Source: an uncultured Prochlorococcus sp. (lineage in GTDB: Bacteria; Cyanobacteriota; Cyanobacteriia; PCC-6307; Cyanobiaceae). From it: a stretch of DNA of 38,346 nucleotides. The notes below the pieces were generated by a model, which was not told where the DNA came from, searched no databases, and saw nothing but the letters and a program-made list of their open reading frames with translations. This document shows, piece by piece, positions 17,734 to 26,599 of the stretch (its first letter is position 1; the number at the start of each line of letters is the position of its first letter). The position numbers and the translations under genes were made by a program. The stretch is from positions 1 to 38,346 of the forward strand of contig CABYNZ010000012.1 of NCBI GenBank assembly GCA_902520485.1, in the 5' to 3' direction.

Positions 17734-19035
17734 ATGAGTAAGGGTTTTTATAAAAATCGAAGATTGAAGTCGTTTATATTTCTTAGTGCTTGTTTTTTAG
17801 TAGCTTTTATTCCTCATTTTTACAAGATCGAAAGTTTCTTTTACCTCATATTGACTCTTTCTTTTGTGATTGTTTGTTACGGTTTAATAGTTATTTCTAG
17901 AAATTTCAAACGGAATAACGTTTCAAATACAGTAAGCAGCAGAGTAAGCAATAAAGAGTTACCCGTGCTTGATATCTTAGTTGCAGCAAGAGATGAAGAG
18001 AATGTTATAGCTCGTTTAGTTGAAAGATTATTTAATTTAGATTATCCAACAAATAACTTAAATATTTACATAATCGATGATGGGAGCTCTGATAAGACGC
18101 CTTTAATTTTAGATCGATTATCTAGAAAATATGAAAAGCTAAAAGTCGTAAGTCGTTCTCCAAATGCAGGTGGAGGAAAGTCAGGAGCTTTAAATTATGC
18201 CTTGAAGTTTACTCATGGCGAATGGTTATTAGTTTTAGATGCTGATGCTGAATTAAAACAAGATTCTTTGATAAGGTTATTTAGTTTCGTAGAAGAGGGT
18301 GATTGGTCTGCAGTTCAATTAAGAAAATCAGTAACAAATGTAAGTAAGAATTTTTTAACTTCATGTCAGTCAATGGAGATGGCTATGGACGCAATCTTTC
18401 AATATGGAAGATTATCAGTTGCTGGAGTTTCTGAATTAAGGGGAAATGGTCAATTAATTAAGAAAGATACATTATTGGCATGTGGTTCCTTTAATGAAGA
18501 TACGGTTACAGATGATCTAGATTTAAGTTTAAGATTGTTACTGTCAAAATTTAAGATTGGAATATTATGGGATCCTCCAGTCATGGAGGAAGCAGTTGAA
18601 AATTTAAATTCTTTATTAGCGCAAAGGCAAAGATGGGCAGAAGGAGGTTTGCAAAGATTCTTTGATTATGGAGATGAATTGGTTGCTAATAAAATTAATT
18701 ATTTGCAAAAATTTGATTTAACTTACTTTTTCATCTTGCAATATGCACTGCCAATCATTTCTATTTTTGATTTTGTTCTCAGTATTGCTTTGTTAGATTC
18801 ACCAATTTATTGGCCTATTTCATTCACAGCATTTATGTTATCTGGAGTAGCTTTTTGGTACGGTTCTTCTTGCAAAAGCGAAGTGCCAGTATTGCAAAAA
18901 AGCAATTTTTTGATGGTATTTGTATCGGTTTTTTACTTATCACATTGGTTTCTAGTAATACCCTGGGTAACAATAAAAATGTCTATTTTACCCAAAAAGA
19001 TACTTTGGCGAAAAACTCTGCATACTGGAGTTTAA
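17734..19035 (+). CDS. Membrane GT2 glycosyltransferase, probable monoglucosyldiacylglycerol synthase (MgdA-like)
   Basis: The 433-residue protein has two N-terminal membrane segments (about 13-28 and 33-53) and three or four more after residue 330. The cytoplasmic GT2 domain has the CESA-like set: AARDEENVIA, IIDDGSSDKT, VLDADAE, TDDLDLS and QRQRW. The phrase SELRGNGQLIKKD followed by TDDLDLS and RWAEGGLQR is what I remember for cyanobacterial Sll1377/MgdA, which glucosylates diacylglycerol as the first step to galactolipids. That link is from memory and other GT2 acceptors are possible, so I leave the symbol blank. The stop lies one base from the convergent dnaX stop. Confidence 0.82.
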   Translation: MSKGFYKNRRLKSFIFLSACFLVAFIPHFYKIESFFYLILTLSFVIVCYGLIVISRNFKRNNVSNTVSSRVSNKELPVLDILVAARDEENVIARLVERLFNLDYPTNNLNIYIIDDGSSDKTPLILDRLSRKYEKLKVVSRSPNAGGGKSGALNYALKFTHGEWLLVLDADAELKQDSLIRLFSFVEEGDWSAVQLRKSVTNVSKNFLTSCQSMEMAMDAIFQYGRLSVAGVSELRGNGQLIKKDTLLACGSFNEDTVTDDLDLSLRLLLSKFKIGILWDPPVMEEAVENLNSLLAQRQRWAEGGLQRFFDYGDELVANKINYLQKFDLTYFFILQYALPIISIFDFVLSIALLDSPIYWPISFTAFMLSGVAFWYGSSCKSEVPVLQKSNFLMVFVSVFYLSHWFLVIPWVTIKMSILPKKILWRKTLHTGV

Positions 19036-19036
19036 T

Positions 19037-20788
19037 TTATTCATCAAAGTCTATTATTTCTCCATTAAAAAAATTTGCTAAGTTTTTTGAGCTATCATAA
19101 GTTTCCTCGTTAGATATTTTTGTTGAAGGATTAGTTTTTGGTTCTATTTTTTCTATTGGCTTCAAATTATTTTCTTCATGTTGGGTTATTTCTGGAGTCT
19201 TTGTTGGGTTACTTTTAGTGGATTGTTTGGTTGAAAAATTAAGTATTATTTGTTCTCCAAATATCTTTTTTAATGTGTTTTCAATTATAACTTTTCTGCT
19301 TTTTATCATATTTTCCCAGTTTGGAGATAATGCAATTGTGATTTTATCCGAATCAAAACTTTCAATCTCAGCTTGTTGTGAAAGTAACATTCTTGTTGAT
19401 GGTAATTCTACTTTAGAAAGAATTAATTCCCATTTATCTTTTAAGTTATTTGATCCAGGGTTAATTTGGTTATTGTAAGAAATATTTTCAATACTTTTTT
19501 TTTCAACAACGTCAAATTTTTTGTCTTTTTTTTCGATCAATTCCTCGCGAGTTATCTCTTTTTTGGTATTTGGTTTTTGAATTTCATTGGAAATATTTTC
19601 TTTATTAAAAATTGCAATGTTTTTTCTACTTTCATGCATCTCCTCAGTCTTATCATTTTTATTTTCTTGCTTAGTTTCAAAACTACTTATCTCTTGATTA
19701 CCTAGAAGACCAGTTAAATGTATTTCAAACCAAAGCCTTGGATTATCACTCGTTTTGATTTGATATTCAATATTCCTCAGATTAGTATGCCAATTAATTA
19801 TTGTTGATTTATTTATTGTTTTTGAGATTTTATCCAATTCATCTCGAAATTCATCAGACGTAAAATAAAGATCTGAATATTTATTATTTGCAGTGTGTAA
19901 TAGTAGATCTCTTGTTATATTCAATAACCCGATAATTATTTGAAGAGGTTCGTTTCCGGCATCATATAATTTGTTGCAGGTGATAATTAATGACTCTGGA
20001 TTATTCTCAACCAATGATTTAATCAGATTTGTTAATTCACTTTCTGAGACTTCTCCTAGGAGGTTTTGGATGTTATTAATTGTTATCCCTTCTGGTAAAA
20101 GATTTAATTGTTCAAGTAGGCTTTGTGCATCTCTCATACCTCCATTAGATCTTTTTGCAATCATTTTTAACGCCTGAACTTCGTACTCAATGGATTCTTT
20201 TTTGGCGATTTCTGATAAATGTTGAAAAATATCACTATGGCTTATTCTTCTAAAATCAAACTTTTGACATCTACTTTTTATTGTATTTAATACTCTCTCG
20301 GGATTTGTAGTCGCAAGGATAAATACAACCCTTGAGGGTGGTTCTTCAATAGTTTTTAGTAAAGCATTTGAAGCTGCCGTTGAAAGCATATGACATTCAT
20401 CAATAACATATACTTTCCATCTCGCTTGAGTAGGTGCAAATCTCGCTCTTTCTATAATTTCTCTTATGTTTTCTACTCCTGTATTTGATGCTGCATCAAT
20501 CTCGATAATATCTAAAGCGCTCCCATCAGTAATTTGTCTACATAAGTCACACTTACAACAAGGAGTTGTCGTAGGTTGGTCGAATGCCTGACAATTTAAA
20601 GATTTTGCAAATATTCTTGCACTTGATGTTTTTCCAGTCCCTCTTGGACCATTAAAAAGATATGCAGGAGCAATTTTTTTTGTTAATAGTGCTTGCTTGA
20701 GTGTAATGGATATAAAGTTTTGCCCAACTAATTCGTCTAAGTTGTTTGGTCTATATTTTTGATGAAAAGGCTTATGTATATTTGACAT
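19037..20788 (-). CDS. dnaX: DNA polymerase III clamp-loader subunit tau/gamma
   Basis: The 583-residue protein begins with the DnaX AAA+ core: KYRPNNLDELVGQ, Walker A GPRGTGKT (47-54), zinc ligands C66, C77, C80 and C83, VYVIDECHMLS (Walker B) and sensor ATTNPERV. Residues about 375-450 are a Lys/Glu/Asn-rich linker, and the last 130 residues should be the tau-specific part. It drives sliding-clamp loading together with HolA (also in this window) and HolB. No intein interrupts it, unlike some cyanobacterial dnaX genes. The linker contains two slippery A-runs (codons 419-422 and 429-432), each soon followed by a -1 stop; see the separate site. It is convergent with the GT2 gene. Confidence 0.96.
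   Translation of the reverse strand: MSNIHKPFHQKYRPNNLDELVGQNFISITLKQALLTKKIAPAYLFNGPRGTGKTSSARIFAKSLNCQAFDQPTTTPCCKCDLCRQITDGSALDIIEIDAASNTGVENIREIIERARFAPTQARWKVYVIDECHMLSTAASNALLKTIEEPPSRVVFILATTNPERVLNTIKSRCQKFDFRRISHSDIFQHLSEIAKKESIEYEVQALKMIAKRSNGGMRDAQSLLEQLNLLPEGITINNIQNLLGEVSESELTNLIKSLVENNPESLIITCNKLYDAGNEPLQIIIGLLNITRDLLLHTANNKYSDLYFTSDEFRDELDKISKTINKSTIINWHTNLRNIEYQIKTSDNPRLWFEIHLTGLLGNQEISSFETKQENKNDKTEEMHESRKNIAIFNKENISNEIQKPNTKKEITREELIEKKDKKFDVVEKKSIENISYNNQINPGSNNLKDKWELILSKVELPSTRMLLSQQAEIESFDSDKITIALSPNWENMIKSRKVIIENTLKKIFGEQIILNFSTKQSTKSNPTKTPEITQHEENNLKPIEKIEPKTNPSTKISNEETYDSSKNLANFFNGEIIDFDE
19495..19533 (-). other. Candidate programmed frameshift / slippage region in dnaX
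   Basis: On the coding strand an A8 run (19526-19533) spans GAA AAA AAA of codons 419-421, and an A9 run (19495-19503) spans GAA AAA AAA A of codons 429-432. Both contain the heptamer A AAA AAA in the correct frame for -1 slippage. After a -1 shift at the A9 run the next codons are AAG TAT TGA, giving a 433-residue product. After a -1 shift at the A8 run a stop comes after four codons, giving 425 residues. A +1 shift at A9 stops about 18 codons later. No strong downstream hairpin or upstream Shine-Dalgarno-like stimulator is seen. Whether it is used is unknown. Confidence 0.4.
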
Positions 20789-20845
20789 TTATTTTTCATT
20801 AATTAGAAAAATTCGGGATTCAATTAAAAAAATTAAACTCTAATT

Positions 20846-22213
20846 TTATGCAGACTCTTTAATGATTCTTTTTGATCCTGAGGGTAGTTTAACAATTTTA
20901 GATGAGAACAAATTATCTACCATTTTTTTAGTAATTGTGAATTCTTTTATATTTTCTTCAGAAGGTAAAGTGTACATTATGTCTAGCATAAGCTCTTCAA
21001 TTATTGATCTTAATGCTCTTGCACCTGTTTTTCTTTTGTATGCTTCATTTGCTATCGCTTCAACTGAATCAGGCTCAAATGATAATTCAACATTATCCAT
21101 ACTTAGCAAAGTTTTGAATTGCTTTACTAATGCATCTCTTGGTTGAGTCAAAATAGATTCTAAAGTTTCTTTAGTTAGACGATCTAATACAGCACAAACC
21201 GGAATTCTTCCAATAAATTCTGGAATTAGGCCATATTTAACTAAGTCATCTAATTCTAAATTTTTCAGGGAATCTCTTGGGTCTACAATTTTTTTTGTAT
21301 CAACTTTGTTTTGATCTGAATTGGTGGTAAATCCTATGGAGTGTTTACCCAGACGCTTTTGAACGATATCCTCTAAACCTATAAAAGCTCCCCCACAAAT
21401 AAATAATATTTGACTCGTATCAATTTGGATGCAGTCATGATAAGGATGTTTTCTTCCGCCTTGAGGTGGCACATTAGCAATTGTTCCTTCAAGCATTTTT
21501 AATAATGCTTGCTGTACCCCTTCACCAGAAACATCTCTAGTAATTGAAGGATTCTCGCTTTTTCTTGCAATTTTATCTATTTCATCAATATAAATAATTC
21601 CTTTTTGAGCTAGTTCTACATTCATTTCTGACTTCTGTAGAAGTCTTAAAAGTATGTTTTCAACATCCTCCCCAACATATCCCGCTTCTGTTAAAGTCGT
21701 TGCATCAGCTACTGCAAAAGGAACATCTAGAAACTCTGCTAGAGTTTGCGCCAATAATGTTTTTCCACTTCCAGTAGGGCCGATGAGTAAAATATTTGAT
21801 TTTTGTAATTTAGTTGCTTGTGAATCTGTTGAATTGCTATTTTTACTTTCTTCTTTAACTTTCCAAGCTAATCTCTTGTAGTGATTGTAAACGGCTACTG
21901 ATAATATTTTTTTTGCAGATTCTTGTCCAACAACTTGATTATCTAGAAAACTTTTAATTTCTAATGGCTTAGGAATTGAGGTTAATTCTAAAGGAACAGA
22001 TTTTTTTGGATTATCAGTTGGTATTTTCTTTTTTACTTGCGGCGAGTTGTTTGTGTTCGCTTGATTATCAAGTAGTTCTTCATCGAGAATTTCATTACAA
22101 AGATCTATGCACTCATCACAGATATAAACCCCAGGACCAGCTATGAGCTTTCTTACTTGGTCTTGTGATTTCCCGCAAAATGAACATTTTAGATGGGCGT
22201 CGAATTTAGCCAT
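20846..22213 (-). CDS. clpX: ATP-dependent Clp protease ATP-binding subunit ClpX
   Basis: The 455-residue protein has the ClpX N-terminal zinc-binding domain (C10, C13, C32, C35), Walker A GPTGSGKT at 145-152, Walker B in IIYIDEIDK, the pore-loop GYVGED and the ClpP-docking IGF tripeptide in [10 protein letters not shown] polar linker at 45-80 and an insert near 118-138 ([14 protein letters not shown]) are longer than in E. coli. It unfolds substrates and feeds them to ClpP. It lies downstream of clpP (105 bases) in the tig-clpP-clpX block, and 57 bases before dnaX on the same strand. Confidence 0.97.
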   Translation of the reverse strand: MAKFDAHLKCSFCGKSQDQVRKLIAGPGVYICDECIDLCNEILDEELLDNQANTNNSPQVKKKIPTDNPKKSVPLELTSIPKPLEIKSFLDNQVVGQESAKKILSVAVYNHYKRLAWKVKEESKNSNSTDSQATKLQKSNILLIGPTGSGKTLLAQTLAEFLDVPFAVADATTLTEAGYVGEDVENILLRLLQKSEMNVELAQKGIIYIDEIDKIARKSENPSITRDVSGEGVQQALLKMLEGTIANVPPQGGRKHPYHDCIQIDTSQILFICGGAFIGLEDIVQKRLGKHSIGFTTNSDQNKVDTKKIVDPRDSLKNLELDDLVKYGLIPEFIGRIPVCAVLDRLTKETLESILTQPRDALVKQFKTLLSMDNVELSFEPDSVEAIANEAYKRKTGARALRSIIEELMLDIMYTLPSEENIKEFTITKKMVDNLFSSKIVKLPSGSKRIIKESA

Positions 22214-22318
22214 CGATTATAAATTTTTAAGGTGAAAGGTTTTAAATATTTCCTATTCACTAGGATTGCTTATAAATATCGATTCGTCATCATATTCTTA
22301 AAAAATCAGTATTCCTTG

Positions 22319-22963
22319 TCACTTTTTGATAACTTTATCAATTAATCCATATTCGACTGCTTCGGAGGGAGATAAAAAGTAATCTCTTTCTGTATCTTCA
22401 TTAATTTTTTCTAGAGGTTGACCCGTATGTTCTGCTAAGAGAGAATTTAATGTTTTCTTGAGAAAAAGTATTTCTTTAGCTTGTATTTCAATCTCTACTG
22501 CTTGACCTTGTGCACCTCCCAGAGGCTGATGAATCATAATCCTAGAGTTAGGCAAGGCTAATCTTTTCCCTTTTGCTCCTCCAGAAAGTAGAAATGCCCC
22601 CATACTTGCTGCTACTCCAAAGCATATTGTCACTACATCAGGGGATATTTGTTGCATAGTATCGTATATTGCCATTCCAGCAGTTACTGAGCCTCCAGGA
22701 GAATTGATATAAATTTGAATGTCTTTTTCGGGATCTTCAGCTTCGAGAAATAATAATTGTGCAACAAGTGAATCAGATACTTGATCATTAATTCCAGTAC
22801 CTAAAAAAATTATTCTCTCCCTCAATAGTCTTGAATATATATCAAACGCTCTTTCTCCTCTACCTGATTGTTCTATAACGGTAGGAACAGCAGCAATATT
22901 TTTATTATTACTTTCGTAAGAACTTATTGAGCTTTGGATTAGATGTTTTTTTTCTGAGTTCAC
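22319..22963 (-). CDS. clpP: ATP-dependent Clp protease proteolytic subunit ClpP
   Basis: The 214-residue protein has the serine-protease triad S120 (GVAASMGA), H145 ([10 protein letters not shown]) and D194 (ERDYFLS), with the 25- and 49-residue spacings of E. coli ClpP. The first 20 or so residues look like a short propeptide or flexible leader. Cyanobacteria carry several ClpP/ClpR genes; the one between tig and clpX is the ClpX partner, called clpP2 in Synechococcus. The 67 bases to tig and 105 to clpX hold no other gene. Confidence 0.96.
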   Translation of the reverse strand: MNSEKKHLIQSSISSYESNNKNIAAVPTVIEQSGRGERAFDIYSRLLRERIIFLGTGINDQVSDSLVAQLLFLEAEDPEKDIQIYINSPGGSVTAGMAIYDTMQQISPDVVTICFGVAASMGAFLLSGGAKGKRLALPNSRIMIHQPLGGAQGQAVEIEIQAKEILFLKKTLNSLLAEHTGQPLEKINEDTERDYFLSPSEAVEYGLIDKVIKK

Positions 22964-23030
22964 AAATTAGTTTTTCGTCTTAATAAATAATTTAAGGGGT
23001 TTTTGTTTAATTAGTAGGAAATTTCATAAA

Positions 23031-24464
23031 TTATTTTTTTTCTTTTTTATTTTGAGTTTTTGTTGTTTTGGTAGCTTTGGAAGTTTTTGTAGTTTTTGTC
23101 GCAGTTTTTGTGTCTTTTGTTGTTTTGGTAGCTTTGGAAGTTTTTGTAGTTTTTTCTTTCACTTCAGAATTTTCTTCAAGCCAAATTATTAATTTTTCTT
23201 TGAGTAAATCGTTACTTACTACTTCTGTTAATTTTTTAATGTCTATTTGTTTGGAAGATTGTGAGATTGCATCTTCATAATCTTTCATTTTTAAATCAAT
23301 TTCATCTTTCTCAACTTTTATGTTTTCAGTTTCAGCTAATGCTTTTAGAGCTAAATTTCTTTGAACATTTTTTTCAGCCTGAGGCCTTGTGGACTCTGCT
23401 AATGACTTAACTAATTCCGGAGTGAAAGTTGATTTTACATCAAGACCTTGTTGAGCAAATCTTTGAGCGGTTTGTTCAATATTGTTCCTCACTTCTATAT
23501 CAATCATAGATTTTGGAATTTCAGCAACCAATTCGTTTGTTAAGGCATCTAATAAAGCTTCAATTTTGATATCTTTTTGAGTTTTTTCAAAATTGTCTTT
23601 AAGTTGCTTTTCAATATCTTTCTTTAACTCTTTTAATGATTCTTTGTTGCCAGACTGTTTTGCAAAATCGTCATTAAGTTCAGGCAATTCTTTTTCCTTA
23701 AGATCCTTAAGATTTACTTCAAAAATTGCTTCTTTGCCTCTTGAATCTTCATGAGAATAATCATCAGGAAATTTAAGGTTAAGTGTTTTAGTATCACCAA
23801 TTTTCATCTTTACGATTCCCTCAACGAAACCGGGAATCATTTTGTTCTTTTCTAACTCAAGATCCATTGATTCACTTGTTCCACCATCAATCTCTTTACC
23901 AGAATCTTTATATTTTCCTTTGAAACTAACTACAGCAATATCTCCTAATTTTGCTGCTCTATTGGTAACTGGAATAATGTTTGCAAACTGATTTCTAGAT
24001 TTTTCTAGCGCTTCATCTATTGACTTAGGATCAAATTTTGTCTTTGATATTTCAACACTTAGTCCTTTGGATTTTTTAAGTTTTAATTCTGGAGCAACAT
24101 CAGTTTGAAGAGTAACCTTAAGTGATTTTTCAGGACTAAACTTTGCAAGTAAAGATTCAAATCCATCTACCAATTCTGGCTCACTTAGTGGCTCTATAGA
24201 TTTTATTTTTAACGCCTCTTGCCATGATTTATCAATAATTTTTTCCAGAGCAGAAGCATGTAATTGTGTGATACCAATTCTTTGTATTAAGACTTGTTTA
24301 GGAATCTTACCAAGTCTAAATCCCGGAATTTTAGCCGAACGACTGATAGAACTTATTGTTTCATTTACACACGTTTTGCATGTCTCAGATGGTATTTCTA
24401 ATTCGAATGAAATTCTACTTTGAGGCAGAGGAGTTGTTTTGACTATTAGTGCATCTTTAGCCAT
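23031..24464 (-). CDS. tig: Trigger factor with a repetitive Lys/Thr-rich C-terminal tail
   Basis: The 477-residue protein has the ribosome-docking signature GFRLGKIP at 48-55, a PPIase domain near 165-245 (KLGDIAVVSFKGKYKDSGKE, FPDDYSHED) and the helical chaperone C-domain. It binds the ribosome exit tunnel and shields nascent chains. After residue 436 the protein turns into a Lys/Thr/Ala tail made of two 19-residue units (TTKTSKATKTTKDTKTATK and a variant) ending KKEKK, which most trigger factors lack. The tail is coded by an exact 40-bp direct repeat. tig leads the tig-clpP-clpX block and is divergent from asd. Confidence 0.96.
   Translation of the reverse strand: MAKDALIVKTTPLPQSRISFELEIPSETCKTCVNETISSISRSAKIPGFRLGKIPKQVLIQRIGITQLHASALEKIIDKSWQEALKIKSIEPLSEPELVDGFESLLAKFSPEKSLKVTLQTDVAPELKLKKSKGLSVEISKTKFDPKSIDEALEKSRNQFANIIPVTNRAAKLGDIAVVSFKGKYKDSGKEIDGGTSESMDLELEKNKMIPGFVEGIVKMKIGDTKTLNLKFPDDYSHEDSRGKEAIFEVNLKDLKEKELPELNDDFAKQSGNKESLKELKKDIEKQLKDNFEKTQKDIKIEALLDALTNELVAEIPKSMIDIEVRNNIEQTAQRFAQQGLDVKSTFTPELVKSLAESTRPQAEKNVQRNLALKALAETENIKVEKDEIDLKMKDYEDAISQSSKQIDIKKLTEVVSNDLLKEKLIIWLEENSEVKEKTTKTSKATKTTKDTKTATKTTKTSKATKTTKTQNKKEKK
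23058..23154 (-). repeat. Two exact 40-bp direct repeats with a 57-bp period inside tig
   Basis: Bases 23058-23097 and 23115-23154 are identical, 57 bases (19 codons) apart, so the repeat keeps the reading frame. They code TKTSKATKTTK-type sequence in the trigger factor tail. The exact identity, including silent positions, suggests a recent duplication or ongoing homogenisation. Confidence 0.85.
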
Positions 24465-24504
24465 GTTTTTCTAAGTTATTACAATGAACCGAATCTTAAT
24501 TATT

Positions 24505-24517
24505 TCACATTATGTGA
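24505..24517. promoter_or_regulatory. 13-base palindrome in the tig/asd divergent promoter region
   Basis: TCACAT-T-ATGTGA is a perfect 6-bp inverted repeat around one base, 41-53 bases upstream of the tig ATG and 72-84 bases upstream of the asd GTG. It has the size of a dimer operator, but it does not match the CRP (TGTGA-N6-TCACA) or NtcA (GTA-N8-TAC) arrangement. The protein that might bind it is unknown. The rest of the 124-base gap is AT-rich with no ORF. Confidence 0.3.
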
Positions 24518-24588
24518 TTTCCTTGAAAGTTAATTTTTTGATAAAGTAAAAAAAATAGTCAATCTATTTATAAAAATCATTTTAAAGT

Positions 24589-25620
24589 GTGAGACAATCT
24601 CCGTATTTGCCTAATAGGCCATTAAAAGTTGCTGTTTTAGGTTCTTCAGGTGCTGTGGGATCTGAATTGCTAAAAATTCTTGAACAACGTGATTTCCCAA
24701 TATCAGAATTGGTCTTGCTTTCATCAGAGCGGTCAGAAGGAAAAAAAATTATTTGGAAAGATGAAGTATTAGTTACAAAAAAAACAACTAAGAAAGAATT
24801 TAAGAATCTTGATTTAGTTTTGGCTTCAGCTGGCGGAAGTATTTCAAAAAAATGGTTGTCTACCATTATTGATCAAAATGCTTTACTGATAGATAATTCA
24901 AGTGCTTTCAGATTAGATCAGAACGTTCCTCTTATAGTCCCTGAAGTTAATGCTAGTGAAGTACTTAATCATGATGGGGTAATAGCGAATCCAAACTGCA
25001 CTACCATTTTGTTGACATTAGTTTTAGCTCCATTAAACAAACTTTCGACTATTCAAAGAGTTATTGTTTCAACATATCAATCTGTCAGTGGTGCAGGCCA
25101 ACTGGCGATGGAGGAACTAAAATTTTTAACTGAACAATATCTTCAAGGAAATCCTCAAAAAAGTGAAGTTTTGCCATACTCCCTTGCTTTTAATTTGTTT
25201 TTACATAATTCCCCTATGCTTTCAAATAATTACTGCGAAGAAGAGATGAAAATGGTTAATGAGACAAGGAAAATATTAAATATTGCTGATTTAAAGCTCT
25301 CTGCTACATGTGTTCGAGTCCCAGTACTGAGAGCACATTCTGAATCGATCAATATTGAATTTGCAGATGTAGTAGAGCCTAAAGATGCTCTTGAAGAATT
25401 AAAAATATCTCCTGGAATTGAAGTTATTGAGGATTACAAAAAAAATAGATTTCCTATGCCAAATGACGTTATGGGAAGGGATAATGTTGCTGTTGGAAGG
25501 CTAAGAACTGATATTAGTCAGCCTCATGGATTAGAATTATGGTTATGTGGAGATCAAATAAGAAAAGGAGCAGCTCTGAATGCTGTTCAAATAGCTGAGT
25601 TATTAATTCCAAAAAAATGA
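24589..25620 (+). CDS. asd: Aspartate-semialdehyde dehydrogenase
   Basis: The 343-residue protein has the N-terminal NADP-binding [16 protein letters not shown] (15-30), catalytic C137 in IANPNCTTI and H250 in [13 protein letters not shown]. It reduces aspartyl phosphate to aspartate semialdehyde, the branch point for lysine/diaminopimelate, methionine and threonine. The start is a GTG at 24589 with no better ATG. Its last four bases overlap the dapA start (ATGA), which indicates translational coupling. It opens the asd-dapA-rnj run and is divergent from tig. Confidence 0.96.
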   Translation: MRQSPYLPNRPLKVAVLGSSGAVGSELLKILEQRDFPISELVLLSSERSEGKKIIWKDEVLVTKKTTKKEFKNLDLVLASAGGSISKKWLSTIIDQNALLIDNSSAFRLDQNVPLIVPEVNASEVLNHDGVIANPNCTTILLTLVLAPLNKLSTIQRVIVSTYQSVSGAGQLAMEELKFLTEQYLQGNPQKSEVLPYSLAFNLFLHNSPMLSNNYCEEEMKMVNETRKILNIADLKLSATCVRVPVLRAHSESINIEFADVVEPKDALEELKISPGIEVIEDYKKNRFPMPNDVMGRDNVAVGRLRTDISQPHGLELWLCGDQIRKGAALNAVQIAELLIPKK

Positions 25621-26519
25621 TTACAGACAAAACTGAGTGTAATAATCCACTATTTGGAAGAATATTGACTGCAATGGTTACTCCATTCACTCAGAATGGA
25701 GATGTAGATTATGAACTAGCTATAAAACTTTCAAATTATCTTTTTGAGAACGGTTCCGATGGAATTGTGTTGTGCGGTACTACTGGAGAATCTCCGACTC
25801 TTTCATGGGCAGAACAGCATGATTTATTTATTGCGGTAAAAGGATCTTTGGATGCAAGCTGTAAACTAATAGTTGGCACTGGTAGCAATTGTACAAGCGA
25901 AGCTGTGGCAGCTACAAAAAAAGCTTACGACTCTGGTGCCGACGGTGCTTTGGTCGTTGTTCCTTATTACAATAAGCCGCCTCAAGAAGGTCTTTATAAA
26001 CATTTCAGTTCTATTGCTAAATCTGCAAAGGATTTGCCTCTTATGCTCTACAACATTCCTGGCAGGACTGGATGCAATTTATTACCTGATACTGTGAAGA
26101 AACTTATGGATTTTTCAAATATTCTCAGTATCAAAGCTGCAAGCGGTAGAATAGAAGAAGTAACAGAACTAAGAGCTATTTGTGGCTCCGAACTCTCTGT
26201 ATATAGTGGCGACGATTCATTGTTGCTTCCAATGTTATCTGTAGGGGCTGTAGGAGTAGTAAGTGTTGCAAGTCATTTAGTTGGATTGCAATTGAAAGAG
26301 ATGATTCATTCTTTTCAAAGTGGAAAGGTTTCCAATGCTCTTGCTATCCATGAAAAACTACAGCCTCTTTTCAAAGCTCTCTTTATGACTACTAATCCAA
26401 TCCCAATTAAGGCTGCTTTGGAGCTATCGGGATGGGATGTAGGTAATCCTAGAAGTCCTTTGTCACCTTTAACCATTGACATGAAAAAGCAACTATCTTT
26501 TATCCTGAATTCCCTATAA
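25617..26519 (+). CDS. dapA: 4-Hydroxy-tetrahydrodipicolinate synthase
   Basis: The 300-residue TIM-barrel protein has the family's CGTTGESP (T55, T56), Y145 in [11 protein letters not shown] and the Schiff-base lysine in SIKAASG (K173). It condenses aspartate semialdehyde with pyruvate in the first committed step to diaminopimelate and lysine. The ATGA overlap with asd couples their translation. The stop codon lies in the loop of an 8-bp hairpin (26509-26527). rnj follows after 80 bases. Confidence 0.97.
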   Translation: MITDKTECNNPLFGRILTAMVTPFTQNGDVDYELAIKLSNYLFENGSDGIVLCGTTGESPTLSWAEQHDLFIAVKGSLDASCKLIVGTGSNCTSEAVAATKKAYDSGADGALVVVPYYNKPPQEGLYKHFSSIAKSAKDLPLMLYNIPGRTGCNLLPDTVKKLMDFSNILSIKAASGRIEEVTELRAICGSELSVYSGDDSLLLPMLSVGAVGVVSVASHLVGLQLKEMIHSFQSGKVSNALAIHEKLQPLFKALFMTTNPIPIKAALELSGWDVGNPRSPLSPLTIDMKKQLSFILNSL

Positions 26520-26527
26520 TAGGGAAT
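26509..26527 (+). terminator. Hairpin over the dapA stop codon
   Basis: ATTCCCTA-TAA-TAGGGAAT makes a perfect 8-bp stem with the dapA stop codon TAA as its 3-base loop. A T-tract does not follow (the next bases are ATATTTAACTTG), so it is not a classical intrinsic terminator. It may be an mRNA 3'-end stabiliser, a processing site or a partial attenuator between dapA and rnj. Confidence 0.4.
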
Positions 26528-26599
26528 ATATTTAACTTGATAATTAAATTTAAATAAACCTTATTTGATTACAAGCAGGCCTTCATAAATTTCAAAATT

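Noticed and set aside
22214-22318. Gene or terminator in the clpP-clpX gap
   Set aside because: Only a 5-bp stem (TCCTA/TAGGA) without a T-tract and no ORF; the two genes are probably cotranscribed or clpX has a simple promoter there.
24582-24866. Open frame antisense to the asd start
   Set aside because: It is fully covered by the well-supported asd gene, and its sequence shows no domain.
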